This document shows, in pieces, positions 35,534-45,877 of a stretch of 64,000 nt of DNA. A program made the position numbers and the translations under genes. The DNA comes from NCED01 sp035493955 (GTDB lineage Bacteria > Pseudomonadota > Alphaproteobacteria > Caulobacterales > Caulobacteraceae), in contig DATJHI010000023.1 of NCBI GenBank assembly GCA_035493955.1, positions 124,001 through 188,000 on the forward strand. The letters run 5' to 3'. Under the pieces are notes generated by a model, which was given only the letters and a program-made list of their open reading frames with translations, searched no databases and was not told where the DNA came from. Within the stretch, counting starts at the first letter, position 1. The number at the start of each line of letters is the position of its first letter.

Positions 35534-36442
35534 ATGGATGTGAATGTCGCCTGGTCCCGCCGCCACCTGATCGCAGGCTCAGCCGCGGCCCTGGCCCTGG
35601 CCGGATGCGGTCGGCGCGACAAGGCGCCGCCGACCGCCGCCGCTCCGGCCGCTGCGCCCCCGGCGAACGCCGCGCCTCCCGTCGGGTCGCTGGCCTGGGC
35701 CGTGGCCGGCGACTGGCGCCAGGGCGACGCCCGCCGCGACCGTTGGCGCCATCCGGTTCAGACCCTCGAGTTCTTCGGCCTCAGGCCTGGGCAGACCGTG
35801 GTGGAGATGTGGCCCGGCGTCGGCTGGTACACCGAGATCCTCGCCCCCTATCAGAAGGCCAACGGCGGCAAGCTGTACGCGGCGACCTTCGAAACGGCGC
35901 CGGGCGACACCGCCTCGGCCCAGATCGTCGACACCTACAAGAAGATGTTCTCGGCCAAGCCCGACCTCTATGGCCAGATCGCCTACACCGCCTTCGGGCC
36001 CAAGAGCGGTCCCTTGGCCCCGGCGGGGTCCGCGGACCTGGTGCTGTTCATGCTGACCCTGCACAGCTGGATGGCCGCGGGCTTGGCCGAGAAGGCCTTC
36101 CGCGACGCCTTCGCCGCGCTCAAGCCCGGCGGCGTCCTGGGGGTCGAGGCCCACCGGGCCGAACCGGGCAGGCCGCAGGACCCGCTGGCGGTCAGCGGTT
36201 ATGTCCAGGAGGCCTACGTCCGCAAGATGGCCGAGGAGGCCGGGTTCCGCTTCGACAAGAAGAGCGAGATCAACGCCAATCCGGCCGACACCAAGGACTA
36301 TCCGTTCGGGGTGGAGACCCTGCCGCCGGACCGCCGCTCGGCCCCGGCGGGCGCCGCGCCCGACCCGAAGTTCGACCACCGGCGCTATGACGCGATCGGG
36401 GAATCCGACCGCATGACCCTGCGCTTCGTAAAGCCGGGTTGA
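35534..36442 (+). CDS. Methyltransferase-fold protein with twin-Arg/lipobox signal, 302 aa
   Basis: N-terminal SRRHLIAGSAAALALAGCGRR combines a twin-Arg-like pair, a hydrophobic core and a lipobox (LAGC), so it is probably an exported lipoprotein; a Pro/Ala linker follows. The rest matches class I methyltransferase-like proteins: TVVEMWPGVGWYTEILAPY is a motif-I-like loop, followed by LVLFMLTLHSWM and LKPGGVLGVEAHRA. SAM is not expected in the periplasm, so either the signal is not used or the fold has another role. No partner is nearby. Confidence 0.75.
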   Translation: MDVNVAWSRRHLIAGSAAALALAGCGRRDKAPPTAAAPAAAPPANAAPPVGSLAWAVAGDWRQGDARRDRWRHPVQTLEFFGLRPGQTVVEMWPGVGWYTEILAPYQKANGGKLYAATFETAPGDTASAQIVDTYKKMFSAKPDLYGQIAYTAFGPKSGPLAPAGSADLVLFMLTLHSWMAAGLAEKAFRDAFAALKPGGVLGVEAHRAEPGRPQDPLAVSGYVQEAYVRKMAEEAGFRFDKKSEINANPADTKDYPFGVETLPPDRRSAPAGAAPDPKFDHRRYDAIGESDRMTLRFVKPG

Positions 36443-36506
36443 GCCGGTGCGGCCTCGGCGTTATCCCAAGTCAGGCTCGCGCAGCCGCGGGCGAGGAGTC
36501 GTCTAG

Positions 36507-36815
36507 ATGGCCACCTTGGAAGAGATCACCCAGCGGTTCAAAAGCGCCGTCGGCGCCGATTCCGGACTGGGCCGCTCGTTGAAGTTCGACCTCAAGGGGG
36601 AAGGTTTCATCCATATCGACGGCGGCGATGTCTCCAACGAGGACAAGCCGGCCGACCTGGTCATGACCCTGTCCAAGGCGGACCTGGAGGAACTGGGCGC
36701 GGGGCGCCTCGATCCGATGAGCGCGGTGATGAGCGGACGGCTGAAGCTGTCCGACATGGGGGTGGCGATGCAGCTTCAGCCCAAGCTGCAGGCGCTGTTC
36801 TCCCAATCGCGCTGA
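36507..36815 (+). CDS. SCP2 sterol-binding-domain protein, 102 aa
   Basis: A single SCP2 domain: FDLKGEGFIHIDGGDVSNEDKPADLVMTLSKADLEELGAGRLDPMSAVMSGRLKLSD. Such domains bind hydrophobic ligands in a tunnel, such as sterols, fatty acyl-CoAs or lipids. GAGGAG precedes the ATG. The next frame starts near its stop and may be cotranscribed. Confidence 0.88.
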   Translation: MATLEEITQRFKSAVGADSGLGRSLKFDLKGEGFIHIDGGDVSNEDKPADLVMTLSKADLEELGAGRLDPMSAVMSGRLKLSDMGVAMQLQPKLQALFSQSR

Positions 36816-36880
36816 ACAGCCCGCCCCGGCTGCTGGCCGTTCCGGGCGCCGCCCCTCCGGCCGGCGGCGCGGCCGAATGG

Positions 36881-37762
36881 GTGCTGGGCGAGGACGGCGT
36901 GCGCCTTCGCGCCGCCTTGTTCGCGGCCGACCGCCCTCGCGGGTCGGTGGTGTTGAGCCCGGGCCGGACCGAGGCGATCGAGAAATACTATGAGGTTGTC
37001 GAGGACCTTCGGGTCCGCGGCTTCACCGTCCTGGTCCACGACTGGCGCGGCCAGGGCCTGTCGCAACGCCTGGTTTCGGACCCGCTGCGCGGCCACGGCG
37101 GCTCCTGGCGCGCCTATCTGGCCGACTTCCGGCGCCTGCTCGACGCCTTCGAGACCCGCCTGCCGCGCCCCTGGATCGCCCTCGGCCATTCGATGGGGGG
37201 CGGCCTCACCGCCCTGGCCCTGGCGGAAGGGGAGGCTCGCTTCGCCGCCGCCGCCCTGACCTCGCCCATGCTCGGCGTCCAGATCGGGCGGGTGTGGCTG
37301 GCCCGGATCGTCACCTGGTGGATGCTGCGGCTCGGTCGGGCGGCGGACTACGCCGCGGGACCGGGCGACCCCCTCGGCGGCCGGTTCGAACAGAACCAGC
37401 TGACCCACGACCGCGCCCGGTGGGAGCGCACCCACGCCCTGCTGGTCGCCCATCCGGAGCTGCAGCTCGGCCACGTCACCTGGGGATGGCTCGACTTCGC
37501 CATCAGCGCCTCGGAACGGATGGCGGCGATGGCTGCCGGCGCCCTCAGCCTGCCCCTGCTGGTCGCCCTGGCGGAGGAGGAGCGGCTGGTAGACAACGCC
37601 GCCGCCCGCGCCTTCGCCGCCAAGGTGGAGGGTTCGGAACGGCTGGAGATCGCCGGCTCGTTCCACGAGATCCTGATGGAGACCGACGGCCGCCGCGACC
37701 TGTTCTGGGCCGCGTTCGACGGGTTGGCCGGACGGGTGGTTTCGAAGGGCTCGAAGACCTAG
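36881..37762 (+). CDS. Alpha/beta hydrolase (monoacylglycerol-lipase/lysophospholipase type), 293 aa
   Basis: LVHDWRGQGLSQR and the nucleophile elbow GHSMGGG, followed by SPMLGV, match the serine hydrolase group of monoacylglycerol lipases and PldB lysophospholipases. ALAEEERLVDN supplies the Asp and SFHEILME the His. The called start is GTG at 36881, but the frame is open upstream to the SCP2 stop (in-frame coding-like residues AAPPAGGAAEW), so a CTG overlapping that stop is an alternative; no good ribosome-binding site decides. It ends in the shared CTAG with hisN. Confidence 0.83.
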   Translation: MLGEDGVRLRAALFAADRPRGSVVLSPGRTEAIEKYYEVVEDLRVRGFTVLVHDWRGQGLSQRLVSDPLRGHGGSWRAYLADFRRLLDAFETRLPRPWIALGHSMGGGLTALALAEGEARFAAAALTSPMLGVQIGRVWLARIVTWWMLRLGRAADYAAGPGDPLGGRFEQNQLTHDRARWERTHALLVAHPELQLGHVTWGWLDFAISASERMAAMAAGALSLPLLVALAEEERLVDNAAARAFAAKVEGSERLEIAGSFHEILMETDGRRDLFWAAFDGLAGRVVSKGSKT

Positions 37763-38574
37763 GCCGCCGCCCGCCTCAGCGACACCAGGGCGTGGTCGAG
37801 GCAGGCCCGGTCGCCGGCGATGGCGACCTGGCCGCCGTCACGGCCCACCGGCTCCCCGCGCCAGTCGGTGACCAGGCCGCCCGCGCCCTCGATCAGCGGG
37901 ATGGCGGCCTCGATGTCCCAGGGCTTCAGCCCGGCCTCCAGGACCAGATCCATGGTTCCGGCGGCGACCATGGCGTAGGCGTAGGCGTCGCAGCCCAGCC
38001 GGGCCAGCCGGGCGGCGGCGCGCACCTGGGTCCAGGCGCCCAGTTCGGCGCCGGAGAACAGGGCCGGGTCGGTGGTGGCGATGACCGCCTCGGTCAGGCG
38101 GGGGCAGGGGCGCACCGCCAGCGTCCGGACCTCGCCCGAACGGATCAGCCGCGAGCCGAGGGCGGTGCCGATATAGACCTCGTCGAGATAGGGCTGGGCG
38201 ATGACGCCGACCACGGCCCGGCCCTGGTGGCGCAGCCCGATCAGGGTGGTCCAGACCGGCAGGCCGGCGACGAAGGCGCGGGTGCCGTCGATGGGGTCGA
38301 GCACCCAGACGAACTCGGCGTCGGCGCGGTCCGCGCCATATTCCTCGCCCAGCACCCCGTGGTCGGGGAAGCGGGCGGCGATGGCGTCGCGGATGGCCGC
38401 CTCGGCCCCCTTGTCGGCGGCGGTGACCGGATCGAACGCCCCGGGGCCGCCCTTGTCCTCCAGCTCGTGATCCGCCCGGAACAGGGGCAGGATCGCCGCC
38501 CCGGCCGCCCGGGCCAGGTCGTAGGCGAAGGCTTCCAGGTCGCCGAGGCGAGAGGCGGACAGGTCGGACGTCAT
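37759..38574 (-). CDS. hisN: Histidinol-phosphatase (HisN type, inositol-monophosphatase fold), 271 aa
   Basis: The IMPase fold motifs are present: DPVTAADKGAEAAIR, GEEYG, WVLDPIDGTRAFVAGLPVWTTLIGL and KPWDIEAAIPLIEGAGG (second metal site). This combination fits the HisN branch that dephosphorylates histidinol phosphate in alphaproteobacteria, but inositol-1-phosphatase activity cannot be excluded. Start is ambiguous between 38610 and 38574; neither has a strong ribosome-binding site and 38574 was taken on family N-terminus. Confidence 0.83.
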   Translation of the reverse strand: MTSDLSASRLGDLEAFAYDLARAAGAAILPLFRADHELEDKGGPGAFDPVTAADKGAEAAIRDAIAARFPDHGVLGEEYGADRADAEFVWVLDPIDGTRAFVAGLPVWTTLIGLRHQGRAVVGVIAQPYLDEVYIGTALGSRLIRSGEVRTLAVRPCPRLTEAVIATTDPALFSGAELGAWTQVRAAARLARLGCDAYAYAMVAAGTMDLVLEAGLKPWDIEAAIPLIEGAGGLVTDWRGEPVGRDGGQVAIAGDRACLDHALVSLRRAAA

Positions 38575-38641
38575 GGCCCGAGCATTAGCCGAACCCACTT
38601 CCTGCGTCATCCTTGGGGCGGACGCCCGAGGATGAGGCGGA

Positions 38642-39031
38642 TCAGAGCGTGGCGTCGTTGTGCAGGGACTTGGCCAGGTCGAGCAGGCGCCGGCGGGGGC
38701 GTTCCTCGAGCTGATAATAGGCCTTGATCAGGTCCATGGTCTCCTTGCGGGCCAGCATGCCGTCACCGGTGCGGGCCTCGGCGGCGGCGGCGGATTCCCC
38801 CCGGCCATGGGACTCGGCCACGCCGTCATAGAAATAGGCCACCGCGACCTCCAGGGCCTCGGCCAGTTGCCACAACCTGGCGGCGGAGATGCGGTTGGCG
38901 CCGCACTCGTATTTCTGGATCTGCTGGAAGCGGATCCCCACGGCGGTCGCGAGTTGCTGCTGGGTCAGGCCGAGCAGGCGGCGGCGGCGGCGAAGCCGCC
39001 TGCCGAGATGAAGGTCGATGTCGTTCGCCAT
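38642..39031 (-). CDS. XRE-family regulator of the PraR-like type, 129 aa
   Basis: Cro/CI helix-turn-helix: LGRRLRRRRRLLGLTQQQLATAVGIRFQQIQKYECGANRISAARLWQLAEAL at residues 9-60. The FQQIQKYE segment and the following F-Y-D motif are typical of a widespread alphaproteobacterial family (PraR-like), which represses quorum-sensing or envelope genes in relatives. The frame is open upstream, but the ATG at 39031 gives the family N-terminus (MANDIDLHLGRR). It lies 141 bp from typA with a degenerate hairpin repeat between. Confidence 0.87.
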   Translation of the reverse strand: MANDIDLHLGRRLRRRRRLLGLTQQQLATAVGIRFQQIQKYECGANRISAARLWQLAEALEVAVAYFYDGVAESHGRGESAAAAEARTGDGMLARKETMDLIKAYYQLEERPRRRLLDLAKSLHNDATL

Positions 39032-39139
39032 GGCGGCGTCCTTCCCATCTGGTGAGGGCGTCCCATCACGGGACGACTGCACCTGACGCGGGCAAAGGCC
39101 GTGCCGAGTTCGCGATCCAGGCGAATGGCTGTTGGGCTC

Positions 39140-39162
39140 CCTTCTAACACAAGGGGAGAAGG
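39140..39162. repeat. 23-bp hairpin repeat, copy 3 (degenerate)
   Basis: Differs from copy 1 at three positions (AA for CC and A for G in the left arm), which weakens the stem. It lies just after the typA stop, where it may help end the minus-strand transcript. Confidence 0.5.
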
Positions 39163-39171
39163 GCCTTTGGC

Positions 39172-41010
<1,839 letters not shown>

Positions 41011-41264
41011 AGGATCAGGGTCTCGGGCGAGGGCGTCCGAAGAAGACGGCGTCGGCGAACGGGAGGGTCGGCGGGCTTGTACGCGACATGAAGCCTCCGC
41101 GCCAGCCATTCGCAGGTGCGAGATGGGGACGCAGGGGGAAGCGGGCCGGGGCCCAATCGTCCTTTATCCCAATATTATGGTTTGAAGACTCAACCTGAGG
41201 TCGTCGGACTGGCGCTGCAAACGCACAGGGCGAAACGCTCCCGCGCCGACGAACAGGATCGAGC

Positions 41265-43193
41265 ATGCCCTCTTCCGTGATTTTGACATTCGCCACCGAC
41301 ACCGGTTCGTCGAACTCCGACGGCATCACCAGCGACAACACGATCACCTTCACCAGCCAGTCGGACCCCTTCGGCAACGTCAACTTCTACGACACGGGCG
41401 GCGTCTGGCTGGGCAACGCCTTCTCAAACGGCGCCGGGATCGCCACCCTAACCACCACCGCCCTATCGGACGGATCCCACACCTTCAGCGCCTTCGACTC
41501 GGACTACGGCTACTCGAGCAACACCCTGTCGGTGACCATCGACACCGCTGCGCCCTCGGCCCCGTCCGCTCCGGACATGGCCGCCGGCTCGGACACCGGA
41601 TCCTCAAGCACCGACAACATCACCCGGACGATCGCGCCGACCTTCACCGGCACGGCCGAGGCGGGGGCCACGGTCACCCTCTACGACACCGACGGCACGA
41701 CCGTGCTCGGGACGGCCACGGCGACCGGCGGGACCTGGAGCATCACCAGCTCCACCCTGAGCGCGGGGAGCCATACGCTCACCGCCAAGGCCCTCGACAC
41801 CGCCGGCAACGTCGGCGGGGCCTCCAGCGGCCTCTCCGTCACCATCGACACCACGGCGCCTTCGGCGCCGTCCACGCCGGACATGGCCGCCGGTTCGGAC
41901 AGCGGGACGTCGAGCACCGACAACATCACCCACGCGACCACGCCCACCTTCACCGGCACGGCCGAGGCGGGGGCCACGGTCAGCCTCTACGATACCGACG
42001 GGACCACCGTGCTCGGCACGGCCACGGCGACCGGCGGAAATTGGAGCATCGTCAGCGCCACCCTCAGCGCAGGGAGCCACACCCTCAGCGTCAAGGCCGC
42101 CGACGTCGCCGGCAACGTCGGCGGCGCCTCCAGCGGCCTCTCCGTCACCATCGACACCACGGCGCCGGCCGTCTCCGCGCCAGACCTGGCCACGGCGTCC
42201 GACGACGGCGCATCCGGCGCCGACAACATCACCAGCGCCACCACGCCGACCTTCACCGGCACGGCCGAGGCGGGGGCCACGATCACCCTCCACGACACCG
42301 ACGGGACCACCGTCCTCGGGTCGGCCACGGCCACCGGCGGGACCTGGAGCATCACCAGCTCGGCCCTGACGCTCGGGACCCACACCTTGACGGTGGGAGC
42401 CCTGGATACGGCGGGCAACTTGACGACCTCGACCGGCTTGTCCGTGCAGATCGTGGCGCCCGACGCGCCGCCCGGACCGACGCCGGTCGATCCACCCCTC
42501 GGCGGCACGCCCACCGGCGGGGCCGACAGCCTGGGCGGCGGTTCTGGCGACGACAGCCTCGCCGGCGGGGGAGGCAATGACAGCATGGCCGGGGGCGCCG
42601 GCTCCGACAGCCTGGACGGCGACACCGGCGCCGACACCGTCGCCGGCGGCGAGGGCGGGGACTTCCTGCGCGGCCTGGCCGACAACGACAGCATCAACGG
42701 CGGGGCAGGCTCCGACACCGTCAACGGCAACGTGGGAGCCGACACCGTCGACGGCGGCGACGGGAACGACACGGTCTACGGCGGCCAAGGCGACGACAGT
42801 GTCGACGGCGGGGCGGGCGACGACGGCCACGTCAACGGCAACCTCGGTTCCGACACGGTTCACGGCGGCGACGGGGACGACACCGTCTACGGCGGCCAGG
42901 GCGACGACAGCGTCTACGGCGACGCCGGCGACGACCGGCTCTCGGGCGACCTCGGCGCCGACATCCTGTTCGGCGGCGCAGGGGCGGACAAGTTCGCCTT
43001 CAAGCAGGGCGGCGGCCAGGATTGGGTCGCCGATTTCAACACCGCCGAAGGCGACCGGATCATGCTGGCGCCGGGCACGGCCTATACGGTGCTCACCTTC
43101 CAGGGCCAGGTGATCCTGGATCTGGGCGGCGGCAGCACCATCGGCCTGGTTGGGGTGGGGACCTTCAGCCCCGATTACGTGGTGTTCGGCTGA
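41265..43193 (+). CDS. Secreted protein with Ig-like repeats and RTX Ca-binding repeats, 642 aa
   Basis: There is no N-terminal signal peptide. Residues 1-90 form a beta-rich head. About 91-395 are three Ig-like (Big_3/cadherin-like) domains of 102 residues with PTFTGTAEAGATVTLYDTDGTTVLG and LDTAGNVGGASSGLSVTIDTTAP. About 415-575 are hemolysin-type repeats of GGxGxDxxx, which bind Ca2+. The C-terminal 40 residues (DWVADFNTAEGDRIML) resemble the type I secretion signal region. So a type I-secreted adhesin-like protein is likely; no ABC exporter gene is in the window. AGGATCGA precedes the ATG. Confidence 0.87.
   Translation: MPSSVILTFATDTGSSNSDGITSDNTITFTSQSDPFGNVNFYDTGGVWLGNAFSNGAGIATLTTTALSDGSHTFSAFDSDYGYSSNTLSVTIDTAAPSAPSAPDMAAGSDTGSSSTDNITRTIAPTFTGTAEAGATVTLYDTDGTTVLGTATATGGTWSITSSTLSAGSHTLTAKALDTAGNVGGASSGLSVTIDTTAPSAPSTPDMAAGSDSGTSSTDNITHATTPTFTGTAEAGATVSLYDTDGTTVLGTATATGGNWSIVSATLSAGSHTLSVKAADVAGNVGGASSGLSVTIDTTAPAVSAPDLATASDDGASGADNITSATTPTFTGTAEAGATITLHDTDGTTVLGSATATGGTWSITSSALTLGTHTLTVGALDTAGNLTTSTGLSVQIVAPDAPPGPTPVDPPLGGTPTGGADSLGGGSGDDSLAGGGGNDSMAGGAGSDSLDGDTGADTVAGGEGGDFLRGLADNDSINGGAGSDTVNGNVGADTVDGGDGNDTVYGGQGDDSVDGGAGDDGHVNGNLGSDTVHGGDGDDTVYGGQGDDSVYGDAGDDRLSGDLGADILFGGAGADKFAFKQGGGQDWVADFNTAEGDRIMLAPGTAYTVLTFQGQVILDLGGGSTIGLVGVGTFSPDYVVFG
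41538..42455 (+). repeat. Three 306-bp in-gene tandem repeats
   Basis: The DNA repeat starts ATCGACACC at 41538, 41844 and 42150, exactly 306 bp apart, and encodes the Ig-like domains. The third copy is the most diverged. Such repeats can recombine and change copy number. Confidence 0.85.
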
Positions 43194-43202
43194 CGGCGGA
43201 GG

Positions 43203-43892
43203 CTATTTGCTGATCCGCTCTATGTTGAATTCCACCAATCCCGGCGTGGTCTTCAACCGCTCGGCCAGGGAGGCGAAACCGGTCTTCCGGTTGGTGGCCA
43301 GGGCGCCCTCGAATTCGAACACCCGGCCGTCCCGGGTGCGTCGAAAACTGATCTCCTGGAGCGTGACGTCATGGCCGCCCAGGATCTGGTGCAGACCGGA
43401 TTCGCTGGGCGCCGCCTCGATCAGGAAACGGAAGGTGGCCAGGGCGTAGATCCGGGACGGCAGCATGGCCTCGATCATGCGGAGCAGGGTCAGGCCGAAC
43501 AGCACCGCGCCGGTCGCCAGGGCGCCCGGCCAGAACAGGCCCAGCCCCAGGGCGAGGCCGATGGCGGCGGTGGCCCAGATCGAAGCGGCCGTGGTCAGGC
43601 CCTGGACATTGACCCCTTCCTTGAAGATCACACCCGCGCCCAGGAAACCGACGCCGGCCATGACCCCCTGGGCCAGGCGCGTGGGCTCCAGCCAGTCCTG
43701 TCCGGCCGGCCAGGCGCCGGGCATCAATCGGGGGGCGAAGGCGATCGACATGATCACGGCGGAGGCCAGCGCCACCAGGCCGTGGGTGCGGAAGCCCGCC
43801 ACCCGGCCGTTGTAGCTTCGCTCCAGCCCGACCAGGCTTCCCGCCAGCCAGGCGGCGGCGAGGTTGAGGGCGATGTGGGTCGTCGGAGACAT
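43203..43892 (-). CDS. MgtC/SapB family membrane protein, 229 aa
   Basis: Four or five N-terminal membrane helices with the family motifs LVGLERSYNGRVAGFRTHGLVAL and GFLGAGVIFKEG, plus NVQGLTTAASIW; then a C-terminal soluble ACT-like domain (TFRFLIEAAPSE, LQEISFRR). MgtC proteins inhibit F-type ATPase or affect Mg2+ and potassium balance. The frame is open upstream but the ATG at 43892 fits the family. It lies 53 bp beyond the cysNC stop, same strand. Confidence 0.9.
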   Translation of the reverse strand: MSPTTHIALNLAAAWLAGSLVGLERSYNGRVAGFRTHGLVALASAVIMSIAFAPRLMPGAWPAGQDWLEPTRLAQGVMAGVGFLGAGVIFKEGVNVQGLTTAASIWATAAIGLALGLGLFWPGALATGAVLFGLTLLRMIEAMLPSRIYALATFRFLIEAAPSESGLHQILGGHDVTLQEISFRRTRDGRVFEFEGALATNRKTGFASLAERLKTTPGLVEFNIERISK

Positions 43893-43945
43893 GGGCCGAT
43901 TGTGCGGCCATGCGACCGCCTTGGCCATAGGGTCGTCGACGAACC

Positions 43946-45877
43946 CTAGACCCCCAGCCCCCCCTGCAGGTCGGCCCCGGTCAGCAGGCCGCGCGCCTCC
44001 AGCTCGGCCACGACAAGTCCGGCCGCCGCCTCCGGCGTGAGGGCGGTGGTGTCGATGTGGATTTCGGCGTGCTCCGGCGGTTCGTAGGGGCTGTCGATGC
44101 CGGTGAAGTTCTTCAGCTCGCCCGCCCGGGCCTTCCTGTAGAGGCCCTTGACGTCGCGACGCTCGGCCTCGGCCAGGGGCGTGTCCACGAACACCTCCAG
44201 GAACTCGCCTTTGGGCATCAGGTCGCGGGCCATGCGGCGTTCGGCCCGGAAGGGCGAGATGAACGAGACCAGCACGATCAGGCCGGCGTCGGCCATCAGC
44301 CTGGACACTTCCGCCACCCGGCGGATGTTCTCCACCCGGTCGGCGTCGGTGAAGCCGAGGTCGCGGTTCAGGCCGTGGCGGACGTTGTCGCCGTCCAGCA
44401 GATAGGTGTGACGGTTGCGGGCGGCGAGCTGCTTCTCCACCAGGTTGGCGATGGTCGACTTGCCGGCGCCCGACAGGCCGGTGAACCACAGCACCGCCGG
44501 CTTCTGGCCCTTGGCGGCGGCCCTGGAGGCCTTGCCGACGTCCAGCGCCTGCCAATGGATGTTGTGGCTGCGGCGCAGGGCGAAGTGGATCAGCCCGGCC
44601 CCGACGGTGGCGTTGGTCAGCCGGTCGATGAGGATGAAGCCGCCCATGTCGCGGTTCTGGTCGTAGGCGTCGAAGGCGATCGGCCGGTCGAGGCTGAGGT
44701 TGATCACCCCGATCTCGTTCAGCTCCAGCTGCTTGGCGGCCAGGTGCTCAAGGGTGTTGACGTTGACCTTGTACTTGGGCTCGGCCGCCTGGGCCGAAAC
44801 CAGCTTGGTCCCGATCTTCAGCCAGTACTGGCGTCCCGGCAGCATGGGCTCCTCGCCCATCCAGATCAGGGTGGCCTCGAACTGGTCGGCCACTTCCGGG
44901 GGAGAGTCGGCCGCGGCCAGCACGTCGCCGCGGGAACAGTCGATCTCGTCGGCCAGGGTCAGGGTGATCGACTGGCCGGCGACGGCCAGGTCCAGGTCCC
45001 CGTCCTTGGTGACGATCCGCTCGACCTTGGAGGTCTGGCCCGAGGGCAGCACCCTGACCGTGTCGCCGGGGCGGACCTGGCCCGAGGCGATCAGGCCGGA
45101 GAAGCCGCGGAAGTCCAGGTTGGGCCGGTTCACCCACTGCACCGGCATGCGCAGCGGTCCCGCGGCCAGGGCGTCGTCCACCTGGACGGTCTCCAGGTGC
45201 TCCATCAGCGACGGGCCCTTGTACCAGGGGGTCGCCGCGGTCTTGGCGGTGATGTTGTCGCCCTTCAGTCCCGAGATCGGGATGGCCAGGAACTCGGTGA
45301 TGCCGATCCTGTCCGCAAAATCCCGGTACTCGGCCAGGATCTCGTCGTAGCGGGCCTGGTCGAAGCCGACGAGGTCCATCTTGTTGATGGCCAGGACCAC
45401 GCGCTTGATGCCCAGCAGGGAGACCAGGTAGCTGTGGCGGCGGGTCTGGGTCAGCACCCCCTTGCGGGCGTCGATCAGGATGATGGCCAGGTCGGCGGTC
45501 GAGGCGCCGGTGACCATGTTGCGGGTGTACTGTTCGTGTCCCGGGGTGTCGGCGACGATGAACTTGCGCCGGTCGGTGGAGAAGTACCGGTCGGCCACGT
45601 CGATGGTGATGCCCTGTTCCCGCTCGGCCGCGAGGCCGTCGACCAGCAGGGCGAAGTCGATCTCCCCCCCTTGCGTGCCCACCTTCTTGGAGTCGCTTTC
45701 CAGCGCCGCCAGCTGGTCCTCGAAGATCATCTTCGAATCGTAGAGCAGCCGCCCGATCAGGGTCGACTTGCCGTCGTCCACCGAACCGCAGGTGATGAAG
45801 CGCAGCAGGCTCTTGTGCTGGTGCTGGGTGAGGTAGGCGTCGATGTCCTCGGCGATGAGGTCGGAGACGTGGGCCAT
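43946..45877 (-). CDS. cysNC: Bifunctional sulfate adenylyltransferase large subunit/APS kinase, 643 aa
   Basis: With CysD it makes adenosine-5'-phosphosulfate (APS) from ATP and sulfate, using GTP, then phosphorylates it to PAPS. The N-terminal EF-Tu-like GTPase has GSVDDGKSTL (31-40), DTPGHEQYTRNMVTGAS and NKMDLVGF; the C-terminal APS kinase has GLSGAGKST (467-475) and LDGDNVRHGL. The fusion is common in alphaproteobacteria. Its start overlaps the cysD stop (TGATG), so they are coupled. Confidence 0.97.
   Translation of the reverse strand: MAHVSDLIAEDIDAYLTQHQHKSLLRFITCGSVDDGKSTLIGRLLYDSKMIFEDQLAALESDSKKVGTQGGEIDFALLVDGLAAEREQGITIDVADRYFSTDRRKFIVADTPGHEQYTRNMVTGASTADLAIILIDARKGVLTQTRRHSYLVSLLGIKRVVLAINKMDLVGFDQARYDEILAEYRDFADRIGITEFLAIPISGLKGDNITAKTAATPWYKGPSLMEHLETVQVDDALAAGPLRMPVQWVNRPNLDFRGFSGLIASGQVRPGDTVRVLPSGQTSKVERIVTKDGDLDLAVAGQSITLTLADEIDCSRGDVLAAADSPPEVADQFEATLIWMGEEPMLPGRQYWLKIGTKLVSAQAAEPKYKVNVNTLEHLAAKQLELNEIGVINLSLDRPIAFDAYDQNRDMGGFILIDRLTNATVGAGLIHFALRRSHNIHWQALDVGKASRAAAKGQKPAVLWFTGLSGAGKSTIANLVEKQLAARNRHTYLLDGDNVRHGLNRDLGFTDADRVENIRRVAEVSRLMADAGLIVLVSFISPFRAERRMARDLMPKGEFLEVFVDTPLAEAERRDVKGLYRKARAGELKNFTGIDSPYEPPEHAEIHIDTTALTPEAAAGLVVAELEARGLLTGADLQGGLGV

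Noticed and set aside
41604..42863. Long minus-strand frame opposite the RTX/Ig-like gene
   Set aside because: It is low complexity (Val/Gly/Arg-rich) and merely the antisense of the repeats; the plus strand encodes clear Ig-like and RTX motifs.
41538..42995. Tandem repeats as a possible CRISPR array
   Set aside because: The repeats are 306 and 111 bp, in frame and coding; there are no short unique spacers.
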